Shown piece by piece: positions 15,170-24,654 of a stretch of 64,000 bases of DNA. How positions within the stretch are numbered: position 1 is the stretch's first letter; each line of letters begins with the position of its first letter. Below the pieces are notes generated by a model, which saw nothing but the letters and a program-made list of their open reading frames with translations, had not been told where the DNA came from and did no database searches. Location of the stretch: NCBI GenBank assembly GCA_963707015.1, contig CAVPOO010000017.1, forward strand, positions 1 to 64,000, read 5' to 3'. This stretch comes from CAVPOO01 sp963707015. Its GTDB lineage: Bacteria > Pseudomonadota > Gammaproteobacteria > Thiohalobacterales > Thiohalobacteraceae. The position numbers were made by a program, and so were the translations under genes.

Positions 15170-16875
15170 CCGGCGATCTCAAGATTCCGGTCTACCGCAC
15201 GCGGCGCATGGTCGTGGCAGGGCTGCTCGGGCTGGCGTTCCTGTCCCTGCTTGCGCGCGCCGTCGACCTGCAGGTATTCAATCAGGGCTTTCTGCAGGAT
15301 CAGGCCGACGCGCGCCACCTGAGGGTGGTGTCGATTGCAGCCCATCGCGGCATGATTATGGATCGCCGCGGCCAGCCGCTTGCGGTCAGTACGCCGGTCG
15401 ATTCGGTGTGGGCAAATCCGCAGGCGCTGGCCCCCGCACGCGAGTATCTGCCGGCGCTGTCGACGCTGCTGGACATGGATGTCGATCAGTTGCAGCGTAC
15501 CCTGGCCGAGCGGTTGGATCGTGAGTTCGTCTATCTGAAGCGGCACATCAGTCCCGAGCTTGCCGAGCGGGTCAAGGCAGTTGGTGCGCCGGGCGTCTTC
15601 CTCGACCGCGAATACCGTCGCTATTACCCGGATGGGGAGGTGGCGGCGCACATCGTCGGATTCACCGATATCGACGACGTCGGCCAGGAGGGCACGGAAC
15701 TCGCGTACGACGAATGGATGCGCGGCGAGCCCGGCGCCAAGCGGGTGATCAAGGACGGGCGCCATCACGTTGTGGCCGACGTGGAGAGTATCCGTCCGCC
15801 CCGACCGGGGAAACAGCTGACGCTGAGTATCGATCGCCGGCTTCAGTATCTGGCCTACCGGGAGCTCAAGACCGCCGTCGTTCAGCACAAGGCGCGCTCG
15901 GGTTCGGTGGTGATGCTGGACGTGCAGACCGGCGAGGTGCTGGCCATGGTCAATCAGCCTTCCTATAACCCGAACAACCGTCGCGGTCTCCGCTCGGGCG
16001 CGATTCGTAACCGCGCCGTGACCGATGTGATCGAGCCGGGTTCCACGATCAAGCCCTTTACCGTCGCCAGCGCACTCGAGTCGGGACACTATGGCCCGCA
16101 CAGTCCAATCGAGACGGCGCCCGGCTACTTCCGGGTCGGCCGCAAGACGATCCGCGACGTGCATGACTACGGGGCACTGGACGTTACCGGTGTGATTCGC
16201 AAGTCGAGTAATGTTGGTGCCGCGAAGATTGCGCTGTCCCTGCCCAAGGAAGCGTTCTGGTCACTGCTGAACCGGGTTGGTTTTGGCAGCCTGACGGCAA
16301 GCGGTTTTCCGGGCGAGGTCAGCGGGCTGCTGTTGAATCCAGGCCGATGGCATCGGATTGAACAGGCGACGCTCGCGTTCGGTTACGGGGTTTCAGTAAC
16401 AGCGCTGCAACTGGCGCAGGCCTACGCGACTCTCGCCGCGGACGGCGTGCATCACCCCGCCTCGTTTCTCAAGCTGGATGAGGTCCCTCGCGGTGAGCGC
16501 ATCCTGTCGGCGAGCGTGGCACGCCAGGTGCGCGCCATGCTCGAGGAGGCGACAGGACCCGATGGCACCGGCGGCCGGGCCCGGGTCAGCGGCTATCGCG
16601 TGGCCGGCAAGACCGGCACGGTGCACAAGTCCATCGCCGGGGGCTACGCCGAGGACCGGTATCTTTCCCTGTTCAGCGGTATGGCGCCGGCGAGCCGGCC
16701 GCGCCTGGTGCTGGTCGTTGTGATCAACGAGCCATCGAATGGTGACCATTACGGTGGTGAGGTCGCCGCACCGGTGTTTTCCCGCGTCATGGCCGGTGCC
16801 CTGCGGCTGCTGGATATCGCGCCGGACGATCTGCAGCGTTCGGTGCAGAGGGCGGTGGTGGAGAACCCGGCATGA
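15166..16875 (+). CDS. ftsI: Septal peptidoglycan transpeptidase FtsI (PBP3)
   Basis: FtsI cross-links septal peptidoglycan in the divisome. The 569-aa product has a short cytoplasmic tail, a membrane anchor (about residues 15-35), a pedestal/dimerisation domain and a C-terminal transpeptidase domain. Active-site motifs are GSTIKPF (nucleophile Ser293), SSN (347-349) and KTGT (482-485). Gene ends overlap ftsL and murE by four bases each, so translation is probably coupled. Confidence 0.97.
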   Translation: MTGDLKIPVYRTRRMVVAGLLGLAFLSLLARAVDLQVFNQGFLQDQADARHLRVVSIAAHRGMIMDRRGQPLAVSTPVDSVWANPQALAPAREYLPALSTLLDMDVDQLQRTLAERLDREFVYLKRHISPELAERVKAVGAPGVFLDREYRRYYPDGEVAAHIVGFTDIDDVGQEGTELAYDEWMRGEPGAKRVIKDGRHHVVADVESIRPPRPGKQLTLSIDRRLQYLAYRELKTAVVQHKARSGSVVMLDVQTGEVLAMVNQPSYNPNNRRGLRSGAIRNRAVTDVIEPGSTIKPFTVASALESGHYGPHSPIETAPGYFRVGRKTIRDVHDYGALDVTGVIRKSSNVGAAKIALSLPKEAFWSLLNRVGFGSLTASGFPGEVSGLLLNPGRWHRIEQATLAFGYGVSVTALQLAQAYATLAADGVHHPASFLKLDEVPRGERILSASVARQVRAMLEEATGPDGTGGRARVSGYRVAGKTGTVHKSIAGGYAEDRYLSLFSGMAPASRPRLVLVVVINEPSNGDHYGGEVAAPVFSRVMAGALRLLDIAPDDLQRSVQRAVVENPA

Positions 16876-18410
16876 TGGTCGCGCCTTCCCTCACGATGCA
16901 CCGCTTGTCCTCTCTGCTGGAGGGTCTGGTGTCCGTGCCCGCTGCGCTGGATGCCGGCATCGCGGGTCTCGCGCTGGACAGCCGCCACGTTGAACCGGGC
17001 GATCTGTTTCTGGCTGTCGCGGGGCATCGTGTCCACGGGATCGAGTTTGCCGATGCGGCGCTTGCTGCCGGCGCGGCAGCCATTGTCTGGGAGCCGACGC
17101 CGGCCCTGGACGCCGTGCCGCCGGCGCTGCGTGACGCGGGCATCCCGTTGTTTGCGCTTGCGGATCTGGGCCAGCACCTGGGGCCGATCGCGAATCGCTT
17201 CTACGGTTATCCGTCCCAGGCGATGTCTGTGGTGGGGATCACCGGCACCGACGGGAAGACGTCTTGCAGCCACTACATTGCCCAGGCCCTGAGTCAGCGC
17301 GGTCCGGTATGTGGCCTCATCGGGACCCTGGGATACGGCCTTTACGGTGCCCTGCGCCAAGGGGCGCATACGACACCGGATGCCCTCGCCGTGCACGAGG
17401 AGCTTGCTGCGGTGCGGGCGCAGGGCGCGATCTGCGCGGTGATGGAGGTCTCGTCCCACGCCCTGGCGCAGGGGCGGGTGAACGGTGTTGCCTTCGATGT
17501 GGCGGTGTTGACCAATCTGAGCCGCGATCATCTGGACTACCACGGTGACGTCGCCGCCTACGGCAATTCCAAGCGCAAGCTGTTTTTTATGCCGGGTATC
17601 CGACGCGTCGTGCTGAATGCCGATGATGCCCTTGGCCGCGCGCTTATCGAGGCGCTGCCGTCGGAGCTGGCGATCACCGGCTATGCCCAGGATTCGGCGG
17701 CACTGGAGCCGCTTCGCCGTGCCGGCGCCGACTGGCTGTGTGCGGCGGAGGTGCGCGCCGACGCGGACGGGCTGGGCATGCGCATCCTGAGCAACGGTGG
17801 CGAGGGAAAACTCCATGTCGGCTTGCTGGGCCGTTTCAACGTCAGCAACCTGCTGGCCTCCCTGGCGGTGATCCTGAGCCAGGGCGTGCCTTTCGATGAG
17901 GCGCTCGGGCTGTTGCGTGATACCCGCACGGTGCCGGGCCGGATGGAGCCCTTTGGCGGTGGTTCGGCCCAGGCGCTGGTCGTGGTCGACTATGCACACA
18001 CGCCGCGCGCACTCGAGCAGGTACTGAGCGCCTTGCGTGAACACGCTCAGGGGCAGCTGTGGTGCGTGTTCGGTGCCGGCGGTGAACGCGACAGGGGTAA
18101 ACGCCCGCTGATGGGCGAAGTTGCCGAACGGCTCGCAGACCATGTCGTGGTAACGGATGACAATCCCCGCCACGAGGACGCAAGCCGGATCATCATGGAC
18201 ATTCTGCAGGGTATGCAGGACCCGGACAGTGCCGCTGTCGTGCGCGATCGCGGTCAGGCGATTGCCACCGCGCTGGCCAACAGCCGCGCCGGTGACGTGG
18301 TCCTGGTGGCGGGCAAGGGGCACGAGACCTATCAGCAGTTTGGCGACCTGCGCCGTCCGTACAGTGACCGCCAGCAGGTTCAGGCGCTGCTCGCGGAGCT
18401 GAGCGAATGA
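16872..18410 (+). CDS. murE: UDP-MurNAc-tripeptide synthetase MurE
   Basis: MurE adds the third residue of the peptidoglycan stem peptide. The 512-aa product has the Mur ligase ATP site GTDGKTS (residues 125-131) and the DNPR motif (430-433) that marks ligases specific for meso-diaminopimelate, as expected in a Gram-negative organism. Other family blocks are EVSSHALAQGRV and VVDYAHTPRALEQVL. It overlaps both ftsI and murF by four bases. The first start, ATG ATG at 16872, is kept. Confidence 0.97.
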   Translation: MMVAPSLTMHRLSSLLEGLVSVPAALDAGIAGLALDSRHVEPGDLFLAVAGHRVHGIEFADAALAAGAAAIVWEPTPALDAVPPALRDAGIPLFALADLGQHLGPIANRFYGYPSQAMSVVGITGTDGKTSCSHYIAQALSQRGPVCGLIGTLGYGLYGALRQGAHTTPDALAVHEELAAVRAQGAICAVMEVSSHALAQGRVNGVAFDVAVLTNLSRDHLDYHGDVAAYGNSKRKLFFMPGIRRVVLNADDALGRALIEALPSELAITGYAQDSAALEPLRRAGADWLCAAEVRADADGLGMRILSNGGEGKLHVGLLGRFNVSNLLASLAVILSQGVPFDEALGLLRDTRTVPGRMEPFGGGSAQALVVVDYAHTPRALEQVLSALREHAQGQLWCVFGAGGERDRGKRPLMGEVAERLADHVVVTDDNPRHEDASRIIMDILQGMQDPDSAAVVRDRGQAIATALANSRAGDVVLVAGKGHETYQQFGDLRRPYSDRQQVQALLAELSE

Positions 18411-19789
18411 TGGCGATGCAGCTCTCCGAGGCCGCGCGTGTGCTGAGTGCCAGGCAGACAGGCGCTGACGTCGGTTTCGCCGGTGTCAGTACGGACACTC
18501 GCACGCTCGCCAAGGGTAACCTGTTTGTGGCATTGACCGGGCCGCATTTCGATGGTCATGACTATGTGGTGCAGGCCGCGCAGCGTGGCGCTGCCGCCGC
18601 TGCCGTCAGCCGCGAGCTGGATGCCGGACTGCCAATGATCCGCGTGCCCGATACGCGGCGCGCGCTGGGTCAGCTCGCCGCTCACTGGCGGTCGCAGTTT
18701 GCGATCCCGGTCGTGGCGGTGACGGGCAGTAATGGCAAGACGACTGTCAAGGAGATGGTTGCGGCCATTCTTGGCCGGCGCGGGCCGGTATTGGCTACGC
18801 GTGGCAATCTCAACAATGACATCGGCGTTCCTCTCACGCTCGCCGGCCTGGCGCCGGAACACCAGGGTGCCGTGATCGAAATGGGGGCCAATCATCCCGG
18901 TGAGATCGGTTATCTCGCGGCTCTGGCGGAACCGACCGTAGCGGTGATCACCAACGCCGGAGCGGCTCACCTGGAAGGCTTCGGCAGCCTGCAGGGCGTG
19001 GCACAGGCCAAGGGCGAGATCTTTTCCGGTTTGCGCCAGGACGGCATTGCCGTGGTCAATGCCGACGATGCGTTCGCGGATCAATGGCGCAAGACGGCGC
19101 ACCCGCATCGGGTGATCGATTTCGGTCTGGCAGCCAGCGCACAAGTGCGGGCGGCGTGGCAGCCGGAGGGCATCGGCGCGCGGCTCGATATCAGCTTTCA
19201 GGGAGACTCGGTGGCGCTGCGCCTGCCCCTGCCGGGGCGACACAATGTGATGAATGCGCTGGCGGCAACGGCAGTGGCGGTGGCGCTTGGCATGGATCTG
19301 GAGGAGGTTGCGGTGGCACTGGCCTCCATGGCAGGCGTGCGCGGACGGCTGCAGGTGACGGAACGGCGCGACGGTCTGCGCGTCATCGACGATACCTACA
19401 ACGCCAATCCGGCCTCACTGCACGCGGCGCTCGACGTGGTGGCCGCCATGCCAGGGGAATGCTGGCTGGTTCTCGGTGACATGGCTGAGCTGGGCGAGGA
19501 AGCAGAAAGCTGGCACCGCGAGGCGGCACAGGCCGCGCGGCTTGCCGGTGTCGCTCGCCTCTACGGCCTGGGCGAGCTGGGTGCGGTAGCCGCACACGCC
19601 TTCGGGGTACAGGGCAGTGCCTTTGCGACGCGCGAGCAGCTCGAGACGGCACTCGCCGAGGCCGCGGGCCCCGGCGTGACTTTGCTGGTGAAGGGTTCAC
19701 GCCGCATGGGTATGGAGCACGTGGTGCAGGCGCTCGTCGATGGCGCCAACGCCGGCGCGGGACCGCGCGAGGATTGTCGCACATGTTAG
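18407..19789 (+). CDS. murF: UDP-MurNAc-tripeptide--D-Ala-D-Ala ligase MurF
   Basis: MurF adds D-Ala-D-Ala to complete the UDP-MurNAc-pentapeptide. The 460-aa product has the ATP-binding motif VTGSNGKTTVKEM (about residues 105-117), EMGANHPGEIGYL and DDTYNANPASLHAAL, in the order usual for MurF. Its end overlaps the chosen mraY start by seven bases. Length is normal. Confidence 0.97.
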   Translation: MMAMQLSEAARVLSARQTGADVGFAGVSTDTRTLAKGNLFVALTGPHFDGHDYVVQAAQRGAAAAAVSRELDAGLPMIRVPDTRRALGQLAAHWRSQFAIPVVAVTGSNGKTTVKEMVAAILGRRGPVLATRGNLNNDIGVPLTLAGLAPEHQGAVIEMGANHPGEIGYLAALAEPTVAVITNAGAAHLEGFGSLQGVAQAKGEIFSGLRQDGIAVVNADDAFADQWRKTAHPHRVIDFGLAASAQVRAAWQPEGIGARLDISFQGDSVALRLPLPGRHNVMNALAATAVAVALGMDLEEVAVALASMAGVRGRLQVTERRDGLRVIDDTYNANPASLHAALDVVAAMPGECWLVLGDMAELGEEAESWHREAAQAARLAGVARLYGLGELGAVAAHAFGVQGSAFATREQLETALAEAAGPGVTLLVKGSRRMGMEHVVQALVDGANAGAGPREDCRTC

Positions 19790-20865
19790 TCCTGCTCGCG
19801 GATTATCTCAGCCAGTACCATGGCGGTTTCAACGTCTTCCAGTACCTGACGCTGCGTGCGATCCTCGGCGTGCTCACGGCGCTGCTTATCTCCTTTGTCG
19901 TGGGCCCCTTCGTGATCAGCCGGCTCAGTCATTTCCAGATTGGTCAGCAGATTCGCGACGACGGACCGTCGACACATCTCACCAAGGCGGGAACGCCAAC
20001 CATGGGCGGGGCCCTGATCCTGGTTGCCATCACACTGGCCACTCTCCTGTGGGCAGACCTGAGCAACCGTTATGTCTGGATCGTGCTGGTCACAACCCTG
20101 CTTTTTGGTGTGATTGGCTGGATCGATGACTATCGCAAACTGGTGTTGCGCAATGCCAGGGGGCTTGCCGCACGCTGGAAGTACTTCTGGCAATCGGTGA
20201 TCGCGCTGGCCACGGCAGCGCTGCTTTTTTACACGGCGCAAACACCGTCAGAGACGCAACTCATCGTGCCCTTCTTCAAGGGCGTCGCGCTTGATCTGGG
20301 CTGGGGTTATCTCCTGCTCACCTATTTCGTCGTGGTCGGTTCCAGCAATGCGGTCAATCTCACCGACGGTCTCGACGGGCTGGCGATCTTGCCGACCGTC
20401 ATGGTGGCCGGGGCCCTGGGTGTGTTTGCCTATGCCACGGGCAATATCAAGTTTGCGGACTACCTGGGTATTCCCTACATACGCGATGCCGGCGAAATGA
20501 TCGTGTTCTGTGGTGCCATCGTTGGTGCGGGACTGGGCTTTCTCTGGTTCAACGCCTATCCCGCGCAGGTCTTCATGGGCGATGTCGGTGCGCTGGCACT
20601 CGGCGCGGCGCTCGGCCTGGTGGCGGTGCTGGTGCGGCAGGAACTGGTATTTCTGATCATGTCCGGCGTTTTCGTGATCGAGACGGTGTCGGTCATCCTC
20701 CAGGTCGCGTCGTTCAAGCTGACCGGGAGGCGGATCTTTCGCATGGCGCCTCTGCATCATCACTTCGAACTCAAAGGCTGGCCGGAGCCGCGCGTCATTG
20801 TCCGGTTCTGGATCGTTACAGTGATACTGGTCCTGGTGGGCTTGGCAACTCTGAAAATTCGGTGA
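19783..20865 (+). CDS. mraY: Phospho-MurNAc-pentapeptide translocase MraY
   Basis: MraY transfers phospho-MurNAc-pentapeptide to undecaprenyl phosphate, making lipid I in the inner membrane. The 360-aa product has about ten membrane segments and the signatures IRDDGPSTHLTKAGTPTMGG, VNLTDGLDGLA, and the catalytic region MGDVGALALG. The histidine-rich loop APLHHHFELKGWPE is present. Start ATG at 19783 gives MLVLLADYL, matching the family; the longer frame from 19774 adds only three residues. Confidence 0.97.
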   Translation: MLVLLADYLSQYHGGFNVFQYLTLRAILGVLTALLISFVVGPFVISRLSHFQIGQQIRDDGPSTHLTKAGTPTMGGALILVAITLATLLWADLSNRYVWIVLVTTLLFGVIGWIDDYRKLVLRNARGLAARWKYFWQSVIALATAALLFYTAQTPSETQLIVPFFKGVALDLGWGYLLLTYFVVVGSSNAVNLTDGLDGLAILPTVMVAGALGVFAYATGNIKFADYLGIPYIRDAGEMIVFCGAIVGAGLGFLWFNAYPAQVFMGDVGALALGAALGLVAVLVRQELVFLIMSGVFVIETVSVILQVASFKLTGRRIFRMAPLHHHFELKGWPEPRVIVRFWIVTVILVLVGLATLKIR

Positions 20866-20872
20866 GAAACCT

Positions 20873-20950
20873 ATGATGCATATGGGAAATCAGATGGCGA
20901 TTGTCGGGGTGACCCTGGTCCTCATGTCAGTCGTCTGGCTGGTGATCTGA
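20873..20950 (+). CDS. Hydrophobic 25-residue micro-ORF between mraY and murD
   Basis: The gap between mraY and murD holds an ATG-started frame of 25 codons with several possible starts (20873, 20876, 20882, 20894) and a TGA at 20948-20950. From the fourth start it reads as one membrane helix (MAIVGVTLVLMSVVWLVI). The ribosome-binding site is weak. In an operon where nearly every neighbouring pair overlaps, a gap that encodes a lone membrane helix is suspicious of a real small protein, but there is no homology evidence here. Confidence 0.35.
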   Translation: MMHMGNQMAIVGVTLVLMSVVWLVI

Positions 20951-20964
20951 CGTTGTAGTCGGTA

Positions 20965-22332
20965 ATGGCTGTCGTTGTCGAGGAAATGTGCGAGCAAACA
21001 ACCCGGGGTTGCAAGACGCTTGTGGTCGGTCTCGGTAAGACCGGGCTTTCGTGCGCGCGTTACCTCACACGTCGTGGTGCCGAGGTCGCCGTTACCGACA
21101 CCCGTGTGGCGCCACCCGAGCTGGAGACGGCCCGGCAGGAACTGCCCGAGATGCCGCTGTTTCTCGGCGGGTTTTCCGAGTCGGCCTTCGCGCGGGCCGA
21201 GCAGATCGTGGTCAGTCCCGGCGTGTCGCGCAAGCATCCCCTGATCGAGGCCGCCGGGACACGTGGCGTGGAGGTCATCGGTGATGTCGAGCTCTTTGCC
21301 CGGGCTGCCCTGGCTCCGGTCATTGCAGTCACCGGTTCCAACGGCAAGAGCACGGTCACGACCTGGGTAGGCGAGATGGCGCGGGCGGCGGGGCGTATCA
21401 CCCGTGTCGGGGGTAACCTGGGCACTCCGGCGCTGGAAATCCTTCAGGATGAGGAACCCGATCTCTACGTGCTGGAGCTCTCGAGTTTTCAACTCGAAAC
21501 AACCTGGTCCCTGGCGCCTGCGGCGGCCGCTGTCCTGAACCTGAGTCCGGATCATCTGGATCGCTATGCGAGCGTAGCGGAGTATGCCGCGGCCAAGCAG
21601 CGTATCTTCCGACATGCCGCGGTCCAGGTCGTGAACGCGGATGATCGTCTCGCCTCGTCCCTGGTCGATGCCGGGCGTCCGGTGCGGCGCTTTACGCTCG
21701 CCGAGCCTGGCGGTGAGGAATACGGCATCGCCGGACACGCGGGGTCAGAGTGGCTGATGCGGGGTGCGCAGCCCGTCCTGCCGGTGAATGCCTTGCGTAT
21801 TCCGGGACGCCACAATGTGGCAAATGCGCTGGCAGCACTGGCCCTTGGTGATGCCGCCGGCCTGCCCGAGGCAGCCATGCTGCGCGCGCTACGGAGTTTC
21901 CAGGGGCTTCCCCATCGCATGCAATGGGTCGCCGAGTTCAATGAGGTGACCTGGTACAACGATTCCAAGGGTACCAACCCGGGGGCGACCTGCGCCGCCG
22001 CGAGCGGGCTGCGCCAGCCGCTGGTTCTGCTCGCCGGCGGTGATGGCAAGGGCGCCGATTTTTCGCCCTTACGGGATGCCCTGGCTGGAAAGGCGCGCGC
22101 GGTCATTCTCTTCGGCCGTGATGCGCCCCTGATCGAATCAGCGCTCAACGGGGTCGTGCCGGTGCGCCACGCAGCAAGCCTGCAGGAGGCGGTAAGGCTG
22201 GCATCGCGAACGGCCCAGCCGGGGGACGCCGTCCTGTTATCACCTGCCTGTGCCAGTTTCGACATGTTCAGTGGCTATGAGCAAAGGGGCCAGGTCTTTA
22301 TGGATGCCGTGCGGGGTCTTGCCAATGGCTAG
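20965..22332 (+). CDS. murD: UDP-MurNAc-alanine--D-glutamate ligase MurD
   Basis: MurD adds D-glutamate to UDP-MurNAc-L-Ala. The 455-aa product has an N-terminal Rossmann domain (TLVVGLGKTGLSCARYL, residues 18-34), the ATP motif VTGSNGKSTVTTWVGEM, the NLSPDHLDRY block and DSKGTNPGATCAA, with SPACASFDMFSGYEQRG near the end, all typical of MurD. Its last eight bases overlap ftsW. The start at 20965 is the first ATG after the micro-ORF. Confidence 0.97.
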   Translation: MAVVVEEMCEQTTRGCKTLVVGLGKTGLSCARYLTRRGAEVAVTDTRVAPPELETARQELPEMPLFLGGFSESAFARAEQIVVSPGVSRKHPLIEAAGTRGVEVIGDVELFARAALAPVIAVTGSNGKSTVTTWVGEMARAAGRITRVGGNLGTPALEILQDEEPDLYVLELSSFQLETTWSLAPAAAAVLNLSPDHLDRYASVAEYAAAKQRIFRHAAVQVVNADDRLASSLVDAGRPVRRFTLAEPGGEEYGIAGHAGSEWLMRGAQPVLPVNALRIPGRHNVANALAALALGDAAGLPEAAMLRALRSFQGLPHRMQWVAEFNEVTWYNDSKGTNPGATCAAASGLRQPLVLLAGGDGKGADFSPLRDALAGKARAVILFGRDAPLIESALNGVVPVRHAASLQEAVRLASRTAQPGDAVLLSPACASFDMFSGYEQRGQVFMDAVRGLANG

Positions 22333-23536
22333 CCTGGCACTGCGCCAGGCGCGCCCGGGGCGTAGCGGGACGCTGCGGGTTCCGCGTCTCGATTACGGCC
22401 TGTTGGCTGCCGTTGCCGGCCTGTTGTTGCTGGGGTTCATCATGGTGAGCTCGGCCTCGATCAGCATTGCCGATCGCCAGCTGGGTCAACCGTTCTACTA
22501 CGCGATTCGACAAGCGGTGTTTCTGACGCTGGGTCTGCTCACTGCGTTCCTGGTGTTCCGCGTGCGCATGGCGATCTGGTCGCGGGCGGGGCTTTCCTGC
22601 CTGTTGCTCGCGCTGCTGCTGCTAGTGCTGGTACTGGTGCCGGGTGTCGGCAGGGAGGTGAATGGGGCCACCCGCTGGATCAGTCTCGGGCTTTTCAACC
22701 TGCAGGTTTCGGAGCCCGCGAAACTTCTGGTGCTGGTGTATCTCGCCGGTTACCTGGTGCGGCACGGTGAAGAAGTGCGAACCCAGCTGAGCGGGTTCCT
22801 CAAACCCATGGCGGTGTTGATCGTGGCCAGCCTGGCGCTGCTGCTGGAACCGGATTTCGGGGCCGCTGTGGTGTTGCTGGCAACGGCGCTCGGCATGATG
22901 TTTCTCGCCGGCGTGCGCTGGTGGCAGTTCCTGGGCCTGCTTGCGCTGGCGGCTGTCGCGTTCGGTATTCTGGCCGTGTCTTCACCCTATCGAATGCAGC
23001 GTCTGACGACCTTCCTCAATCCCTGGGCTGATCCGTTCAACAGTGGTTTCCAGTTGACGCAATCGCTGATTGCAATCGGGCGCGGGGAATTCTTCGGTGC
23101 GGGGCTCGGCGCAAGTATCCAGAAACTCTTCTATCTGCCCGAGGCCCACACGGATTTCGTGTTCGCTGTGCTCGCCGAGGAACTCGGTCTTGCGGGTGTC
23201 GTGGTCGTCATAGGCCTGTATGCATTTGTGGTATGGCGGGCGTTCGCCATCGGTTCGGTGGCGCAACAGGCCGGCGAGCATTTCTCTGCCTACCTCGCCA
23301 CCGGCATTGGCATGTGGGTGGGACTGCAGGCCTTTATCAATATCGGTGTCAATATGGGGCTGCTGCCGACCAAGGGTCTGACACTGCCGCTGTTCAGTTA
23401 TGGCGGCAGCAGCCTGGTGGTGATGTGTACCGCCTTTGCGATGTTGTTGCGTATTGATTACGAGACACGCGGCTCTCTGAACCGCTTGCCGACGCGCGGT
23501 CCGAGTCCCAAGGCTCGCAAGGGAGGGGGCCGATGA
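22325..23536 (+). CDS. ftsW: Septal peptidoglycan polymerase FtsW
   Basis: FtsW is the SEDS-family glycosyltransferase that polymerises lipid II at the septum with FtsI. The 403-aa product has ten hydrophobic segments and the SEDS signatures REVNGATRWISLG, the region QVSEPAKLLVLVYLAGYL, and the C-terminal NIGVNMGLLPTKGLTLPLFSYGGSS. I place the start at ATG 22325, inside the end of murD; the in-frame extension to 22250 lies in murD and is unlike FtsW. It overlaps murG by four bases. Confidence 0.96.
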   Translation: MASLALRQARPGRSGTLRVPRLDYGLLAAVAGLLLLGFIMVSSASISIADRQLGQPFYYAIRQAVFLTLGLLTAFLVFRVRMAIWSRAGLSCLLLALLLLVLVLVPGVGREVNGATRWISLGLFNLQVSEPAKLLVLVYLAGYLVRHGEEVRTQLSGFLKPMAVLIVASLALLLEPDFGAAVVLLATALGMMFLAGVRWWQFLGLLALAAVAFGILAVSSPYRMQRLTTFLNPWADPFNSGFQLTQSLIAIGRGEFFGAGLGASIQKLFYLPEAHTDFVFAVLAEELGLAGVVVVIGLYAFVVWRAFAIGSVAQQAGEHFSAYLATGIGMWVGLQAFINIGVNMGLLPTKGLTLPLFSYGGSSLVVMCTAFAMLLRIDYETRGSLNRLPTRGPSPKARKGGGR

Positions 23537-24654
23537 ACCGCCGGCATGGCGTGACGGGTCACAAGCCGGTGTTGATCATGGCCGGCGGCACGGGTGGTCA
23601 CGTCTACCCTGCGCTCGCGGTCGCGCGCGAGCTCTTGCGTGCGGAGGTGCCGGTCATCTGGCTGGGTACGCGGGCCGGGCTGGAGGCCAGGGTCATTCCC
23701 GCAGCGGGTATACCTATTCAGTGGATCCGGGTCAGCGGCTTGCGGGGCAAGGGTATTGCGCGGCGTTTGGCGGCACCCTTCATGCTTGCCCTGGCCCTGT
23801 GGCAGGCATTGATTGTCATGCTGCGTGTGCGGCCGGGTGCCGTGCTGGGGATGGGTGGATTTGTCACCGGCCCCGGCGGCCTGATGGCATGGTTGTTACG
23901 GCGACCTCTGCTGATTCATGAACAGAATTCGATTGCCGGGTTGACCAACCGCTGGCTGGCACGCCTGGCAACCCAGGTGATGGCGGGCTTTCCCGGCGCG
24001 CTTCCCAAAGCGATACATACGGGAAATCCTGTCCGCGCCGACATTGCAGCCTTGCCACCGCCAGAGGAACGGCTCGCCGGGCGCAGCGGCCGCCTGCATT
24101 TACTGGTGCTCGGCGGAAGCCTCGGTGCCCAGGCGCTGAACGACGGGGTGCCGGCGGCACTGGCGGAACTGGACGCGAGTGCGCGGCCGGAGGTACTGCA
24201 TCAGACGGGAACCCGCAACCTGGAGGCGACCCAGGCGGCTTACCAGGCGGCGGGACAGGAGGCGCGCCTGGAGCCCTTTATCGAGGACATGGCCGCCGCC
24301 TACGCCTGGGCCGACCTGGTGGTATGCCGTGCCGGAGCACTGACGGTCGCGGAGCTCGCCGCCGCAGGCATCGGTTCCGTGCTGGTTCCCTATCCGCATG
24401 CCGTGGACGACCATCAGACCGGCAATGCGCGCTACCTGGCTGACGCCGATGCCGCGGTAATTTTACCGCAGACCGAACTGCGGGCGACGCGGCTTGCCGA
24501 GCTGCTCAGAGATTTTGTCGCCCGGCGCGACCGCCTGCTGGCGATGGCCAGGGCGGCGCGCGCGCTGGCCCGGCCGAACGCGGCGCAGCAGGTGACACGC
24601 CTGTGTCTTGCCGCCGCCGGGATACCGGTTGCGGCGGGAGGTCAGCCGGCATGA
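23533..24654 (+). CDS. murG: Lipid II synthase MurG
   Basis: MurG transfers GlcNAc from UDP-GlcNAc to lipid I, giving lipid II on the inner face of the membrane. The 373-aa GT28 protein shows the glycine-rich loops MAGGTGGHVYPALAVA (residues 16-31) and LVLGGSLGAQALN, plus the donor-site VCRAGALTVAELAAAG. It overlaps ftsW and murC by four bases each. Confidence 0.97.
   Translation: MNRRHGVTGHKPVLIMAGGTGGHVYPALAVARELLRAEVPVIWLGTRAGLEARVIPAAGIPIQWIRVSGLRGKGIARRLAAPFMLALALWQALIVMLRVRPGAVLGMGGFVTGPGGLMAWLLRRPLLIHEQNSIAGLTNRWLARLATQVMAGFPGALPKAIHTGNPVRADIAALPPPEERLAGRSGRLHLLVLGGSLGAQALNDGVPAALAELDASARPEVLHQTGTRNLEATQAAYQAAGQEARLEPFIEDMAAAYAWADLVVCRAGALTVAELAAAGIGSVLVPYPHAVDDHQTGNARYLADADAAVILPQTELRATRLAELLRDFVARRDRLLAMARAARALARPNAAQQVTRLCLAAAGIPVAAGGQPA

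Noticed and set aside
16749..18323. 524-residue minus-strand frame opposite murE
   Set aside because: Lies fully opposite ftsI/murE, is rich in His, Arg and Gln from codon mirroring, and resembles nothing known.
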